A DNA stretch of 64,000 bases, from the NCBI RefSeq assembly GCF_051245535.1, contig NZ_CP195303.1:1798001-1862000 (forward strand), written 5' to 3'. Below the pieces are notes generated by a model, which saw only the letters and a list, made by a program, of their open reading frames with translations, did no database searches and was not told where the DNA came from. Source of the DNA: Micavibrio aeruginosavorus_D. Lineage in GTDB: Bacteria > Pseudomonadota > Alphaproteobacteria > Micavibrionales > Micavibrionaceae. Shown here in pieces: positions 25,903 to 34,748 of the stretch (the first letter of the stretch is position 1; each line of letters begins with the position of its first letter). The translations under genes were made by a program, and so were the position numbers.

Positions 25903-26745
25903 ATGACCGAACCATTTCAAATTCCGATCGGAAAGCAGGACTGGGTCACCGCGATCCATGACCCGGCGAAAACAAAGACGCCGTCCGATCTTTTGGTCAT
26001 TCTGGTCCACGGGTTCCCCGGTGACCGCAAAAATTTCGGTGACGTGCTGGGAAACCTAAGCACGCAACTCAATGCCCAAGGCTATGACAGTTTGCGGTTC
26101 GAATTCCGCGGGTGCGGTGACAGCAGCAAGCGATCACAATTCTTCACACTGGAAACCGCGTTCGAGGACATGCTGTCCATTTTGAAATGGGCGCGGGACA
26201 ACATGAAATTCACCCGCATCGTGATTGTGGCCGAGGGGTTGGGCGCGCTCAACACCCTCACCGCGCTGACCGACGCGTGGCGCGATCACGTCGCGGGGCT
26301 GGTGTTCCTGTGGCCGATCTTTGACCCGGGCAAAAGCTGGCTCGCCCCGCTCACCGAACAAATCGCCATGGCGGAAATTGCGGGCCTCGACCATGTCGCG
26401 GTGGAGAATGCCGAGCTGGGCCTGCCCTTCCTGCGACAGGTGCGCGATTACAAATTGCAAAAATTGCTGAGCCGCATCGCCGCGCCGACGCAAATCCATT
26501 ACGGCGAATCCGACCTCTGGTCCGACCCGGCCAAAATTCCGGGGGTTCAGAACGCGCAGGTCGATCTGGTCCAGGCCGCCTTTCGCGCCGGAACAGCGGG
26601 CAGCAAAGCGGGCGACAAAACTGCCGGACGGCTGGAGATCACCGGCTACGCCGACGGGGATCAGGGTTTGAAAACCACCCACGCCAGAAACATTATGACA
26701 AAAGAAATCCTGGGATTCCTCAAATCCCTGACCCCGCCCGCCTAA
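25903..26745 (+). CDS. Alpha/beta-hydrolase-fold protein, nucleophile apparently missing
   Basis: 280 aa. The oxyanion segment LVHGFPGDRKNFG and the following GYDSLRFEFRGCGDSS are typical of the fold. The nucleophile elbow, normally GxSxG, reads VAEGLGALN, with Gly in place of the serine. The late segments THARNIMTKEILGFL and YADGDQGLKTTH may supply the His. The enzyme may therefore be inactive, use another residue, or serve a binding role. It lies between two copies of the dispersed repeat. Confidence 0.8.
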   Translation: MTEPFQIPIGKQDWVTAIHDPAKTKTPSDLLVILVHGFPGDRKNFGDVLGNLSTQLNAQGYDSLRFEFRGCGDSSKRSQFFTLETAFEDMLSILKWARDNMKFTRIVIVAEGLGALNTLTALTDAWRDHVAGLVFLWPIFDPGKSWLAPLTEQIAMAEIAGLDHVAVENAELGLPFLRQVRDYKLQKLLSRIAAPTQIHYGESDLWSDPAKIPGVQNAQVDLVQAAFRAGTAGSKAGDKTAGRLEITGYADGDQGLKTTHARNIMTKEILGFLKSLTPPA

Positions 26746-26761
26746 CCCCCATCCCCACTCT

Positions 26762-26845
26762 GTCATTCCCGCGCAGGCGGGAATCCAGGGGACCGGGATA
26801 GTTTTACGCCTGATGGCTCCGGATCCCCGCCTGCGCGGGGATGAC
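26762..26845. repeat. Dispersed inverted-repeat element, copy 3
   Basis: Ends are GTCATTCCCGCGCAGGCGGGAA and GCCTGCGCGGGGATGAC, with a centre holding GACCGGGATAG and a variable stretch. It is similar to copies 1 and 2 with several changes in the arms. Confidence 0.82.
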
Positions 26846-26883
26846 GAAGGGAGAGGTTTGGTCAGAAAAACACCCTTTTTCCC

Positions 26884-26913
26884 TTGATTTTACCCACAGA
26901 CCCCGTCTATATA
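26884..26913 (+). promoter_or_regulatory. Probable promoter of rpmI-rplT
   Basis: TTGATT (26884-26889) and TATATA (26908-26913) are separated by 18 bases, upstream of the ribosomal protein operon. A leader of roughly 80 bases follows. infC, which often precedes rpmI, is absent here. Confidence 0.6.
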
Positions 26914-26996
26914 GCCGTTCGTAACGCGAGGGCTGGCCCTGGAATTCGGCATGCCTTGCCCCCGCACGTTGTAACCCCCTGAAAAAGGAGAGGAAA

Positions 26997-27260
26997 ATGC
27001 CGAAGATGAAGACCAAGAGCGGTGCGAAAAAACGTTTTCGCGTCACCGCCTCTGGCAAGGTTAAATTTAAACCTGCCAAAATGCGCCACATGCAAATGAA
27101 CAAACCGAAACAGATGAAACGCAAAGCGCGTAAGATTCTGACGATGTTCAAAGCTGACGGTGTGAACACGCTGACATTCCACATGCCTTACAGCTTGAAA
27201 AAGCTGACTCGTGCTGTGCGTCCGAAGCGCAACCCGAAAAAAGCTGAGGGAGGTCAATAA
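26997..27260 (+). CDS. rpmI: Ribosomal protein bL35
   Basis: 87 aa. The N-terminus MPKMKTKSGAKKRFRVTASGKV is the conserved bL35 start. Usual bL35 has about 65 residues and ends at FMPY; here HMPY occurs at about 61-64 and a basic tail of about 23 residues (SLKKLTRAVRPKRNPKKAE) follows. AAAAGGAGAGGAA gives a strong ribosome site. The stop overlaps the start of rplT by one base (TAATG). Confidence 0.95.
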   Translation: MPKMKTKSGAKKRFRVTASGKVKFKPAKMRHMQMNKPKQMKRKARKILTMFKADGVNTLTFHMPYSLKKLTRAVRPKRNPKKAEGGQ

Positions 27261-27637
27261 TGGCACGCGTTACCGCCGGACCGAACACAAAGTCCAAAAA
27301 GAAAAAGGTATTTGCCGCAACGAAAGGTCACTATGGCCGTCGTCGCAATTGCCTGAAAACAGCACGTCAATCGGCTGAAAAAGCTGGTCAGTATGCGTAC
27401 CGCGACCGTCGTACAAAGAAACGCAATTTCCGCAGCCTGTGGATCATGCGTATCAACGCCGGTGCCCGCGAACATGGCATGACGTACTCCGTTTTCATGA
27501 ACGGTTTGAAACTGGCTGGCATCGAGCTGGACCGCAAGGTTCTGGCCGACATCGCCGCCCTGGCTCCGGCCGATTTCGCAATCATCGCGAAACAGGTTGC
27601 TGATGCTCTGGAAAAAGCTGGTAAAAAAGCTGCTTAA
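27260..27637 (+). CDS. rplT: Ribosomal protein bL20
   Basis: 125 aa, usual length. VKGYYGRRRNC-type segment (KGHYGRRRNCLKTARQSAEKAGQYAYRDR), WIMRINAGAREHGMTYSVFMNGL and IELDRKVLADIAA are conserved. It binds 23S rRNA early in large-subunit assembly. Translationally coupled to rpmI. The usual downstream pheST lie about 4 kb away, separated by an accessory block. A terminator follows. Confidence 0.96.
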   Translation: MARVTAGPNTKSKKKKVFAATKGHYGRRRNCLKTARQSAEKAGQYAYRDRRTKKRNFRSLWIMRINAGAREHGMTYSVFMNGLKLAGIELDRKVLADIAALAPADFAIIAKQVADALEKAGKKAA

Positions 27638-27660
27638 TCCTTAAGCGCTTTGATCGCATT

Positions 27661-27690
27661 AAAAAGCCCCGGAGAAATCCGGGGCTTTTT
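27661..27690. terminator. Bidirectional terminator after rplT
   Basis: The stem AAAAAGCCCCGGA/TCCGGGGCTTTTT has loop GAAA. It separates rplT from the convergent membrane-protein operon. Confidence 0.9.
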
Positions 27691-27723
27691 GTTTGTCTGC
27701 TGTGTCGCGTAAAAATCGCAACC

Positions 27724-28578
27724 TTAATTCAATCGTGGCACCGTTTCTCGTGGGACAACTTTTTGCGGGATATATTCCGCGCCATCCTCCGTCAATCGCG
27801 GCGCCGTTTCCAACAATGTGGTGTCCATATGAACTTCAACACGTTGGTTCATAGGGTACGGTTTGTGCGGTGGCTCCAACGCGGTATCGACCACAGACGC
27901 GGACATAAAGGCCGCCAGGGCGGCACCCGCCAAAGCCCCCAGACACGTGCCCTTTGCAAATTTCTTTCCATTGGACAGTCCAAACGACTTCACATCCTCG
28001 TGCATGGCATCTACGGCACCAAGGCCGTGCACACCTGTGATAACCGCACCCATAACGGCAGACAAGACGCCGATAGACCCGGGCAGTGTTGCACCAATCC
28101 CCATCAGCGCCGCGCTGAACCCAATGCCGCCCGCAAACAATCCCGCGTGTTTGGTGAAGACAGAGCCTATAGAGCTAACGCCCATCCCGACGATAGCCGG
28201 CGCCACCACAAGAGCAAAAGCACCCCCCCCAGCCAAAAATTCAGCCGACAGCCCGGAATACCCAGCCGCCGCCACCATGCCACAGGCCAACGCCGCACCA
28301 GAAGCAGAGGACAACAGCCCCCGTCGATAATCAGATGTTCCCGTTTTCACAGGCACAGATACAGCCGGTTGGGCCACGGTTTCTTCTGCCGATGGGGTTG
28401 GGGGCACCTGCACAATGATGTCATCAATAGCCATCAGCCCCGTGGTGGATTTACCCTGCTCTCCCACCTGCATAAAAATGGCATCGCCCATCGAAATCGT
28501 ACTGAATTTATACGACGCATCCCCCGGCTTGTAGCCGCAGGACTGAGGAGGATTTGAAGAATTTTTGTGCATGGTCAT
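27724..28578 (-). CDS. Paralogous membrane protein A (unrecognised family)
   Basis: 284 aa from the ATG at 28578, which has AAGGGAA about 8 bases upstream; the longer frame upstream has no ribosome site. The N-terminal soluble part contains SYKFSTISMGDAIFMQV and LMAIDDIIVQ. Four to six small-residue-rich hydrophobic helices follow between about 85 and 225, then a hydrophilic tail. The same two N-terminal motifs and an end motif LGALAGAALAAF occur in the two neighbouring genes. No signal peptide is apparent. Last gene of a three-gene leftward run. I do not recognise the family; an inner-membrane location is inferred. Confidence 0.8.
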   Translation of the reverse strand: MTMHKNSSNPPQSCGYKPGDASYKFSTISMGDAIFMQVGEQGKSTTGLMAIDDIIVQVPPTPSAEETVAQPAVSVPVKTGTSDYRRGLLSSASGAALACGMVAAAGYSGLSAEFLAGGGAFALVVAPAIVGMGVSSIGSVFTKHAGLFAGGIGFSAALMGIGATLPGSIGVLSAVMGAVITGVHGLGAVDAMHEDVKSFGLSNGKKFAKGTCLGALAGAALAAFMSASVVDTALEPPHKPYPMNQRVEVHMDTTLLETAPRLTEDGAEYIPQKVVPRETVPRLN

Positions 28579-28645
28579 GGTTATATTTCCCTTACAATTT
28601 TCCCACAGGATGCGCACCGAAAATAAATCGGCAACGCTTTTTCTA

Positions 28646-29443
28646 TCATGATCGCGGAACCAGAAATTCGTTATGGATTTGCACGCGGCGCTTCAGCGTC
28701 TGAACTGAAAAATCACACTCCGCCGCTGCGGCACCCATCGGATGCGTCGCATCGCGCGCGGGCGTGCAAAATTCGGCCGCCGGATCGGAGAGCGCCACCG
28801 CCGTAAACGCGGAAAGGGCGGCCCCAGCCAGACAGCCCAATACGCCACCGGTCACCAACTTCCGTACACTGGAAATTCCGCTGGCTTCCGTGGACAGTCC
28901 CATTTGCATGCCCCCGAGCAGGGTCGTGACCGCCACGGTACCCGCGCCCGCAACCAACAGCACGCCGCCCAAGCCAGAAAAAGGCAAAAGCCCCACGCCC
29001 ATACCAAAAGCGGATGCACACAGCCCCGTGCTCGCCAGCATGGTTTTTTTCGATGCGGGCGTTGGCAGTGAAGGCATGCATGACAACGCGCCAATAAGAC
29101 CAAACGCCGGCAACAGCAGCGTCGCCATGGCCGCCGATCCACCCGCAATCATCAGGCCGCAGGTCAGCGCACTGGCCGCCGCCGTCGCCACAAAGCCACA
29201 GCGAAAATCGCGCGATTCCTTGATGGGTTCCGGCGGCAATGCCACCACTGATTTTTCCGCGGCACCAGGGTCCTGCACAATAATATCATCAAGGCTCATC
29301 AAGCCTTGTGCTTGCGCGCCCGTCACATCGGACTGCATCAGTAAAACGCCATCCTTTGAAATTGTGCTGAATCTATATCCCACATCCCCGGATTTGAAGC
29401 CGAGCGGACGGGAGAGATCAGATGGATCGTTTTTTAAATTCAT
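28646..29443 (-). CDS. Paralogous membrane protein B (unrecognised family)
   Basis: 265 aa. N-terminal motifs YRFSTISKDGVLLMQS and LMSLDDIIVQ match proteins A and C. The hydrophobic part (about 85-215) includes AAASALTCGLMIAGG and VLGCLAGAALSAFTAV, close to the segments in C. The tail ends with TLKRRVQIHNEF. Its ATG overlaps the stop of gene C by four bases, so both are cotranslated; A follows after 67 bases. Unknown role. Confidence 0.82.
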   Translation of the reverse strand: MNLKNDPSDLSRPLGFKSGDVGYRFSTISKDGVLLMQSDVTGAQAQGLMSLDDIIVQDPGAAEKSVVALPPEPIKESRDFRCGFVATAAASALTCGLMIAGGSAAMATLLLPAFGLIGALSCMPSLPTPASKKTMLASTGLCASAFGMGVGLLPFSGLGGVLLVAGAGTVAVTTLLGGMQMGLSTEASGISSVRKLVTGGVLGCLAGAALSAFTAVALSDPAAEFCTPARDATHPMGAAAAECDFSVQTLKRRVQIHNEFLVPRS

Positions 29444-30213
29444 GGCGATACCTTAGGCCGGGTAAAATATCGCGTTTCCAGATGCATGCCCCGTTTCAGA
29501 CTTTCTGTAGACGACGCGCAGGACATTTCCGTAGTGGAGTTGCGATGGTAAGCGCAATATTCCATTTCCGGTTCCACGGGCGTTGATACCGCTGTAAACG
29601 CCGACATCGCCATGCCAGCCAGACAGCCCAGGGCCGTTCCCGCCGCCAGTTTGAAACCACCGGACGCACCGCGCTTCTTTACATCGGGTGGCATTGCCGC
29701 CGCACCGAGCGCCGTCGACACGGTCGCCGAAGCGCTCGCAACAATCATTATTCCGCCTGCTGCTGAATATCCCAGACCCGCGGCAAACACAGATGTGAGC
29801 AAGCCCACGCCAGCCGCGGCAAACACGCCGCTTTTGGATTGCGAGGCGGAATATCCTCCGTTTAGAACAGACATCATGCCAGCAAATGACAGGGCAAGAC
29901 CCGTAAAATCCAGATCAAGGCCCGTGAAAAGAACACCGCAGGTCAACGCGCTGGCCGCCGTCGATCCCAGTAATCCGTTATAAAAATGACGCTTCCCGCT
30001 GCATGGCGTGGGCGAAGCATTCAAAACTGTTTGGCCCGGTGCCGTAACCGCCTGAACGATAATGTCGTCCACACTGGTCACCGGCACCACAGCCTTATCC
30101 GCCTGCACCAGAACCGTGTCATTCATGGACATGGTGCTGAGCTTATAACTGGACCCGCCCGGCATGAAGGCAAACGGATTGGCGGCAGGTTTGAAATCAC
30201 GTTCGTTGGTCAT
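29440..30213 (-). CDS. Paralogous membrane protein C (unrecognised family)
   Basis: 257 aa from the ATG at 30213 (GGGGTG about 8 bases before it); a longer frame starts 21 codons earlier. It contains SYKLSTMSMNDTVLVQ and SVDDIIVQ, then helices with STAASALTCGVLF and TALGCLAGMAMSAFTAV. The tail contains two cysteines and SLKRGMHLETRYF. First gene of the trio and most similar to B. The order C-B-A with overlaps suggests tandem duplication within an operon. Divergent from the zincin gene at 30487. Confidence 0.82.
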   Translation of the reverse strand: MTNERDFKPAANPFAFMPGGSSYKLSTMSMNDTVLVQADKAVVPVTSVDDIIVQAVTAPGQTVLNASPTPCSGKRHFYNGLLGSTAASALTCGVLFTGLDLDFTGLALSFAGMMSVLNGGYSASQSKSGVFAAAGVGLLTSVFAAGLGYSAAGGIMIVASASATVSTALGAAAMPPDVKKRGASGGFKLAAGTALGCLAGMAMSAFTAVSTPVEPEMEYCAYHRNSTTEMSCASSTESLKRGMHLETRYFTRPKVSP

Positions 30214-30486
30214 GGCCGAACACCCCGGACAATAAATATGAAAATAGAGGTCCGTTAGACCACAACCCCCACCCACTCGTCAAACATTTTTCATATAATT
30301 AGACGGGGCTAATATCCTGCTTTTCCAGCCAAAGGCCGGGTTTTCGGGGCCCGCGCCTTATTTCCCTGTGAGACCACACAATTCCTGCCCCCTGCCCATC
30401 CTCGTCCAGATGCTCAAGGCCTTTTTCCTTGTCCCCGCCTATCCCACCTGTTACCGCTGAAAGAAAAGCAGGGAAGGGCTGGCCAA

Positions 30487-31545
30487 ATGTGGCCGATGGA
30501 TTCGTTTAAAAAAATGGGGCGCGTGCGCCGGGCGTTTGCCTATGCCGGATTGGGATGGATGGGGTTCAACCTGTCCGGGCCGTTGATCGTCGCACCCATT
30601 GGGGACCAGACGGATCATCTGGTGCAAACCCTTGATGCGCACAAAGACACATTACGCGATCTGGCCGGAAGCACCCTGACCATTTTATTCCCCGAACAGC
30701 GCGCCGCGAAATTATACGCCATCACGCAAACGAACCCCGACCTGCGCACCCTTCTGTCGGATGGAACCACGGGCTCTTACTATGAGTTCTTCGGCTTCCA
30801 GCCCGCACAATATCTGGTTGGCCCCAACAGTATGTTGAGTGTTGCCACGATGGGATTACGCGGGCCGTGGATTCAATGCACCGTCTTTACGCCGTCCGAT
30901 CGGCTGACCATGGACACGATACGGGGCGCTCTTCTGCCTATTCACGCGCCGACAAAGATTGCATATTTCCCAGGCACATTGGCGGATTACCGTCGCCTGT
31001 TCCTGTATCACGAAGCGGTGCACTGCCGTGACGGACTGAAACACGGCGCGGAAACCGAATACAATGCCGATAAACAAAGCATGCGGGCCTATCTGGATGA
31101 CGGCGGGAACCCAGAGGTGGTGCGATCCGTCATTTCCATGCGCATATTAAATGCGATGAACAACCATATCTTCTATCCCGACATCGACGATCAAAACGAA
31201 GAAGCGGTCGCCCTCAAGGAATACGTCATGGGGCCGACACTGGCGCATGATTTTCTGGGCGCTTCGCCACTGCCCTTGGACCGGGCCAGCCAAGCCCACC
31301 ATGATGCCGCGCACGCTTTACGCACGTACGCCCAGAACAGGGGACAAGATGCCTTCGACATGATCGTTGCGCCCATGCGCCATGCCGCCATTCTGGATAT
31401 TCTGTCCGACCCGAACGCAAGACTGAGCCCGGATGCCCGCATCGTGCTGGAGGCAAACCGGAAGGCGTATGAATTCTTCACCTCGCCGCGAACAGCCCCG
31501 GCCAAGACCGCGAAAACAGCCCCCACGCCGCACCCAAATACATAA
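30487..31545 (+). CDS. Predicted zincin-like metallopeptidase 1 (HEAVH)
   Basis: 352 aa. A hydrophobic stretch at about 16-38 may be membrane-associated. The motif LYHEAVHCRDG (His175, Glu176, His179) followed by AETEYNADKQSM (Glu191-Asp195) fits the gluzincin pattern HExxH plus a downstream E-x2-x-AD. The C-terminus is Ala/Pro/Thr-rich. GGGAAGGG lies about 8 bases before the ATG. No family name can be given. Two further HExxH proteins lie at 34749 and 35907, suggesting a related group. Catalytic activity is an inference from the motif. Confidence 0.72.
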   Translation: MWPMDSFKKMGRVRRAFAYAGLGWMGFNLSGPLIVAPIGDQTDHLVQTLDAHKDTLRDLAGSTLTILFPEQRAAKLYAITQTNPDLRTLLSDGTTGSYYEFFGFQPAQYLVGPNSMLSVATMGLRGPWIQCTVFTPSDRLTMDTIRGALLPIHAPTKIAYFPGTLADYRRLFLYHEAVHCRDGLKHGAETEYNADKQSMRAYLDDGGNPEVVRSVISMRILNAMNNHIFYPDIDDQNEEAVALKEYVMGPTLAHDFLGASPLPLDRASQAHHDAAHALRTYAQNRGQDAFDMIVAPMRHAAILDILSDPNARLSPDARIVLEANRKAYEFFTSPRTAPAKTAKTAPTPHPNT

Positions 31546-31641
31546 AAACCGTCCGTTTCCGCACCGAACCCTTTGTTTTTTGCCGCCGGAATGGTAAAAA
31601 CGGGACGTATTTTGACGTGATCCGGACCCTTTGACAGCGAT

Positions 31642-32733
31642 ATGACCGATATGACCAGCAATATTGCCACCCTGAAAACCGAATTGACCCAGATGGTGGA
31701 ACAAGCCACCGATCTGGCCGCGCTGGACGCCGCGCGCGTGGCCGCGTTGGGGAAAAACGGACGCATCACCGCGCTGATGAAGAATCTGGGCACCATGACC
31801 CCGGATGAGCGCAAGGAAACCGGCGCGGCGCTGAACGTTCTGAAAGATGAAATCGCCGATCTGATCGCGCGGCAGGATGCCGCCCTGAAGAAACAGGCGA
31901 TGGACCAGAAACTGTCCGCCGAAACCATCGACATCACTTTGTCCCCGCGCCCCGAGCGCAAGGGCCATATCCACCCGATCAGCCAGACGATGGACGAAAT
32001 CGCCGCCATCTTTGCCGATATGGGATTCGTGATTAACGAAGGCCCGGACATCGAAGACGATTTCCACAATTTCACCGCCCTGAATTTCCCGCCCGGCCAC
32101 CCGGCGCGCGAAATGCACGATACGTTCTATCTGCCCGATGATCCGGATGCAGCGGGCGAAGCCGCGAAGAAATTGCTGCGCACCCATACATCCACCGTGC
32201 AGGTACGCACGATGATGAAACAAAAACCGCCGATCCGCATGATCGTGATGGGCCGCACCTATCGCTCCGATTACGACATGACCCACACGCCGATGTTCCA
32301 TCAATGCGAAGGTTTGGTGATCGATAAATCCACCAATATGGGCCATTTGAAGGGCTGCCTGCTGGATTTCGTGCGGGCGTATTTCAACATTGACGATCTG
32401 CCGCTGCGTTTCCGCCCCAGCTTCTTCCCGTTCACGGAACCGAGCGCGGAAGTGGACATTGGCTGTTCGCGCAAGGACGGCGGATTGAAAATTGGCGCGG
32501 GCGATAGCTGGCTGGAAATTGGCGGCTGTGGCATGGTGCATCCGAACGTGTTGAAAAATTGCGGCATTGATCCCGAAGAATATCAGGGCTTCGCCTTCGG
32601 CATGGGGATCGAGCGCATGGCGATGCTGAAATACGGCATTCCCGACCTGCGCACCTTCTTTGAAAGCGATGTGCGCTGGCTGGAGCATTACGGGTTCGAC
32701 CCACTGAACCGCCCGAACCGCGCAACGGATTAA
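31642..32733 (+). CDS. pheS: Phenylalanyl-tRNA synthetase alpha chain
   Basis: 363 aa. The N-terminal coiled-coil is followed by the class II core with HPISQTMDEIAAIFADMGF, FNALNFPPGHPAREMHDTFY-like region, and motif 3 GFAFGMGIERMAMLKYGI. PheS2-PheT2 charges tRNA-Phe. The gene is complete, but pheT is not adjacent: it begins at 37297, after four or five unrelated genes. A small unknown gene starts 5 bases after its stop. Confidence 0.97.
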   Translation: MTDMTSNIATLKTELTQMVEQATDLAALDAARVAALGKNGRITALMKNLGTMTPDERKETGAALNVLKDEIADLIARQDAALKKQAMDQKLSAETIDITLSPRPERKGHIHPISQTMDEIAAIFADMGFVINEGPDIEDDFHNFTALNFPPGHPAREMHDTFYLPDDPDAAGEAAKKLLRTHTSTVQVRTMMKQKPPIRMIVMGRTYRSDYDMTHTPMFHQCEGLVIDKSTNMGHLKGCLLDFVRAYFNIDDLPLRFRPSFFPFTEPSAEVDIGCSRKDGGLKIGAGDSWLEIGGCGMVHPNVLKNCGIDPEEYQGFAFGMGIERMAMLKYGIPDLRTFFESDVRWLEHYGFDPLNRPNRATD

Positions 32734-32738
32734 ATTGC

Positions 32739-33050
32739 ATGACCACAACACCGGCTTTGGAAGAATGGAACCACCAAATCATCATGCTCGCGCAGGCGAT
32801 GATTGGGGCCATTTCTCCCAATTTCAGACAGGTGACCCTCTCACATGAAAAGAGTGAATGGGTTTTAGAATTTTATCTTGAAAACAATATTTCTGAAGAT
32901 GTTGAAGAGATTGAGGACATTGCTTTCCAATATGAAGCGTATCAGGACTCGAACCTGAAATACCGATCAGAACTAACTGTGGGACACGGACCACTGCCCG
33001 AAAATTCAGTTACAAAACGTACCGTGTACCGACGAAAAGAAACCATATAA
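32739..33050 (+). CDS. Small acidic protein of unknown function
   Basis: 103 aa. Contains MLAQAMIGAISPNFRQVTL, WVLEFYLENNISEDVEEIEDIAFQYEAYQ and VYRRKE at the end. Similar short acidic proteins of this layout occur as orphan genes or near toxins, which makes an immunity-like role possible, but I cannot support it. The sequence is AT-richer than pheS. It starts 5 bases after pheS, probably cotranscribed. No signal or membrane segment. Confidence 0.7.
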   Translation: MTTTPALEEWNHQIIMLAQAMIGAISPNFRQVTLSHEKSEWVLEFYLENNISEDVEEIEDIAFQYEAYQDSNLKYRSELTVGHGPLPENSVTKRTVYRRKETI

Positions 33051-33097
33051 TCCCCCTCCATTGCGCCCATGGCGCTTCACCCCTTAGAATAACCACC

Positions 33098-33544
33098 ATG
33101 ACCGCACCCATCATCGCACCACTGAATAAAGACGATTACGATGGATGGTTGCCGTTGTGGCAGGCGAATATGGAGGGCACGGTTACGCCCGACATTACCG
33201 CCAGTACATGGGCGCGCATTTGCGACCCGACATTCCCCGTTCATGGCCTGTGCGCCCGCCTTGAAAAAGGCGGACCAATCGTTGGCATCTGCCATTTCAT
33301 CCTGCACCCGACGACGGGCAGTTTGAAATATGCCTGTTACATGCAGGATTTGTTCGTGGACCATTCCGCACGTCGCCGTGGCGTGGGCCGTGAACTGGTG
33401 ATCCAACTGGCGGCATTGGGTCAAGCAGCAGGATGGGCGCGCCTGTACTGGCTGGCGGAACAGAAAAATGCCGCGGCACAATCATTGTACCGCGACATTG
33501 GAATCAAGTTGGATTTTTCACTGCACGTTCTGCCCCTCGGTTAG
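33098..33544 (+). CDS. GNAT-family N-acetyltransferase
   Basis: 148 aa. The acetyl-CoA loop is VDHSARRRGVGRELVIQLAALG, preceded by the beta strand KYACYMQDLFV and followed by the late segment LYWLAEQKNAAAQSLYRDIGI, all typical of GNAT acetyltransferases. The substrate is not predictable. It follows the small unknown gene and is convergent with the peptidoglycan-binding-domain gene. Confidence 0.88.
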   Translation: MTAPIIAPLNKDDYDGWLPLWQANMEGTVTPDITASTWARICDPTFPVHGLCARLEKGGPIVGICHFILHPTTGSLKYACYMQDLFVDHSARRRGVGRELVIQLAALGQAAGWARLYWLAEQKNAAAQSLYRDIGIKLDFSLHVLPLG

Positions 33545-33559
33545 ACGAAGCAAAAAGCG

Positions 33560-34603
33560 CTAGAGCCGCATATTCAAGCGAATACCACCAATATTCACAC
33601 GGAAGCCGTTATTGCTGACCCCCACTTGCGGTGTGTTGATGCGGAAATCACCATTGCTGTTGGCGTTGTAACCCGGCCCGTTGACGCGGATGCCGTTGTT
33701 ATACGCGCCCCCATGGGACGCGCTGTGGTTAAAGCTGGGGCTGGCGCTCCCGCGGTCGTAATTGCGGACTGAATCCTGATTCATCGCCGGAGCGGCCGGT
33801 GCCGGCTCAGCAGCAAACACGCCGTCATTCATCGCTGGTTCAGACGGGGCCGCAGACACAGCCGGGGCCACATTCGTCACATCCACCATCGGCGGTGTGC
33901 TTTGCGCCGGAATTTCATAGGAACTGCCCGCATCGACCACAGGCGGTGGCGGCGCGGCAGGCGGTAATTCAACAGACGGCGGAGCCGCAGATGGACCAGA
34001 GGCCACTTGTTGTTGCGGCTGAATATCCGGCGTTGGCGGCATCAATCCCACTTGATCCAGCAACGCGCCTTGCGTCAATGGACCGACAACGCCGTCCACT
34101 TTCAATTCCGCCCCATGGGCATTCAACACATGTTGAATGGCGCGGGCATCATTCACATCCATCTGCCCATTCGCGCCATCGCGCAGGGCCGTGGCCATAT
34201 TGGCAATCACTTTCGGATCGCTTTGCACCTGTTCGCGCATATGGGCCATGACATCATTCATGCTGGCCCCATCGGCGATATTATGCTGGGCGCGATACGC
34301 ATCCAGTGCGGCGGTGGTTTTCGGGCCCATGTCATTATCAACCGGGCCGGTATCAAACCCCATCATGCGCATCAAACCCTGCGCTTCGCCGACATTAAAA
34401 GATTCTGTTTGCTGAGCCGCCGCCGGAGCCGAAACCGGGGCCGCAGCAGGCTGGGATAAAGACGCGTGCGGCGCGCCTTCGACCTGCGGCACATCCGGGT
34501 CCGGGGCCATGCCCTGCTCCGCGCGCCAACGGGCCATCTGCAGAGCCGCTATCTCATTGATATCGGCAAGCATTTGCTCATCTGGTTTGTTTGGATCGGC
34601 CAT
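33560..34603 (-). CDS. Protein with two peptidoglycan-binding-like domains and C-terminal NGxRVN repeats
   Basis: 347 aa from the ATG at 34603, next to GGGGGTAGGA; the frame extends 26 codons further without support. The first domain, NVGEAQGLMRMMGFDTGPVD with GPKTTAALDAYRAQH, and the second, DARAIQHVLNAHG with VDGVVGPLTQGALL, match the PG_binding_1 helical fold. A Pro/Ala-rich linker leads to a C-terminal region repeating NNGIRVN, NGDFRIN and NNGFRVN. No signal peptide is seen, so export, if any, would need another route. It lies between the GNAT gene and the zincin genes. Confidence 0.8.
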   Translation of the reverse strand: MADPNKPDEQMLADINEIAALQMARWRAEQGMAPDPDVPQVEGAPHASLSQPAAAPVSAPAAAQQTESFNVGEAQGLMRMMGFDTGPVDNDMGPKTTAALDAYRAQHNIADGASMNDVMAHMREQVQSDPKVIANMATALRDGANGQMDVNDARAIQHVLNAHGAELKVDGVVGPLTQGALLDQVGLMPPTPDIQPQQQVASGPSAAPPSVELPPAAPPPPVVDAGSSYEIPAQSTPPMVDVTNVAPAVSAAPSEPAMNDGVFAAEPAPAAPAMNQDSVRNYDRGSASPSFNHSASHGGAYNNGIRVNGPGYNANSNGDFRINTPQVGVSNNGFRVNIGGIRLNMRL

Positions 34604-34748
34604 TCCTACCCCCGCATTCCTACGTAGCCTGTGCTCACACGGTAGCGGAAAGGCTTTAATTTTCCGTAAAGTATTTTCCAAATAAAGCCTTGTTTAACGA
34701 TTTTTGCATAAGATCGGGGCAGATCAAGCGGGGGCAAGAACGGGGTTT

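Noticed and set aside
31318..32751. 477-codon minus-strand ORF opposite pheS
   Set aside because: It overlaps the complete pheS gene and has no domain or ribosome site.
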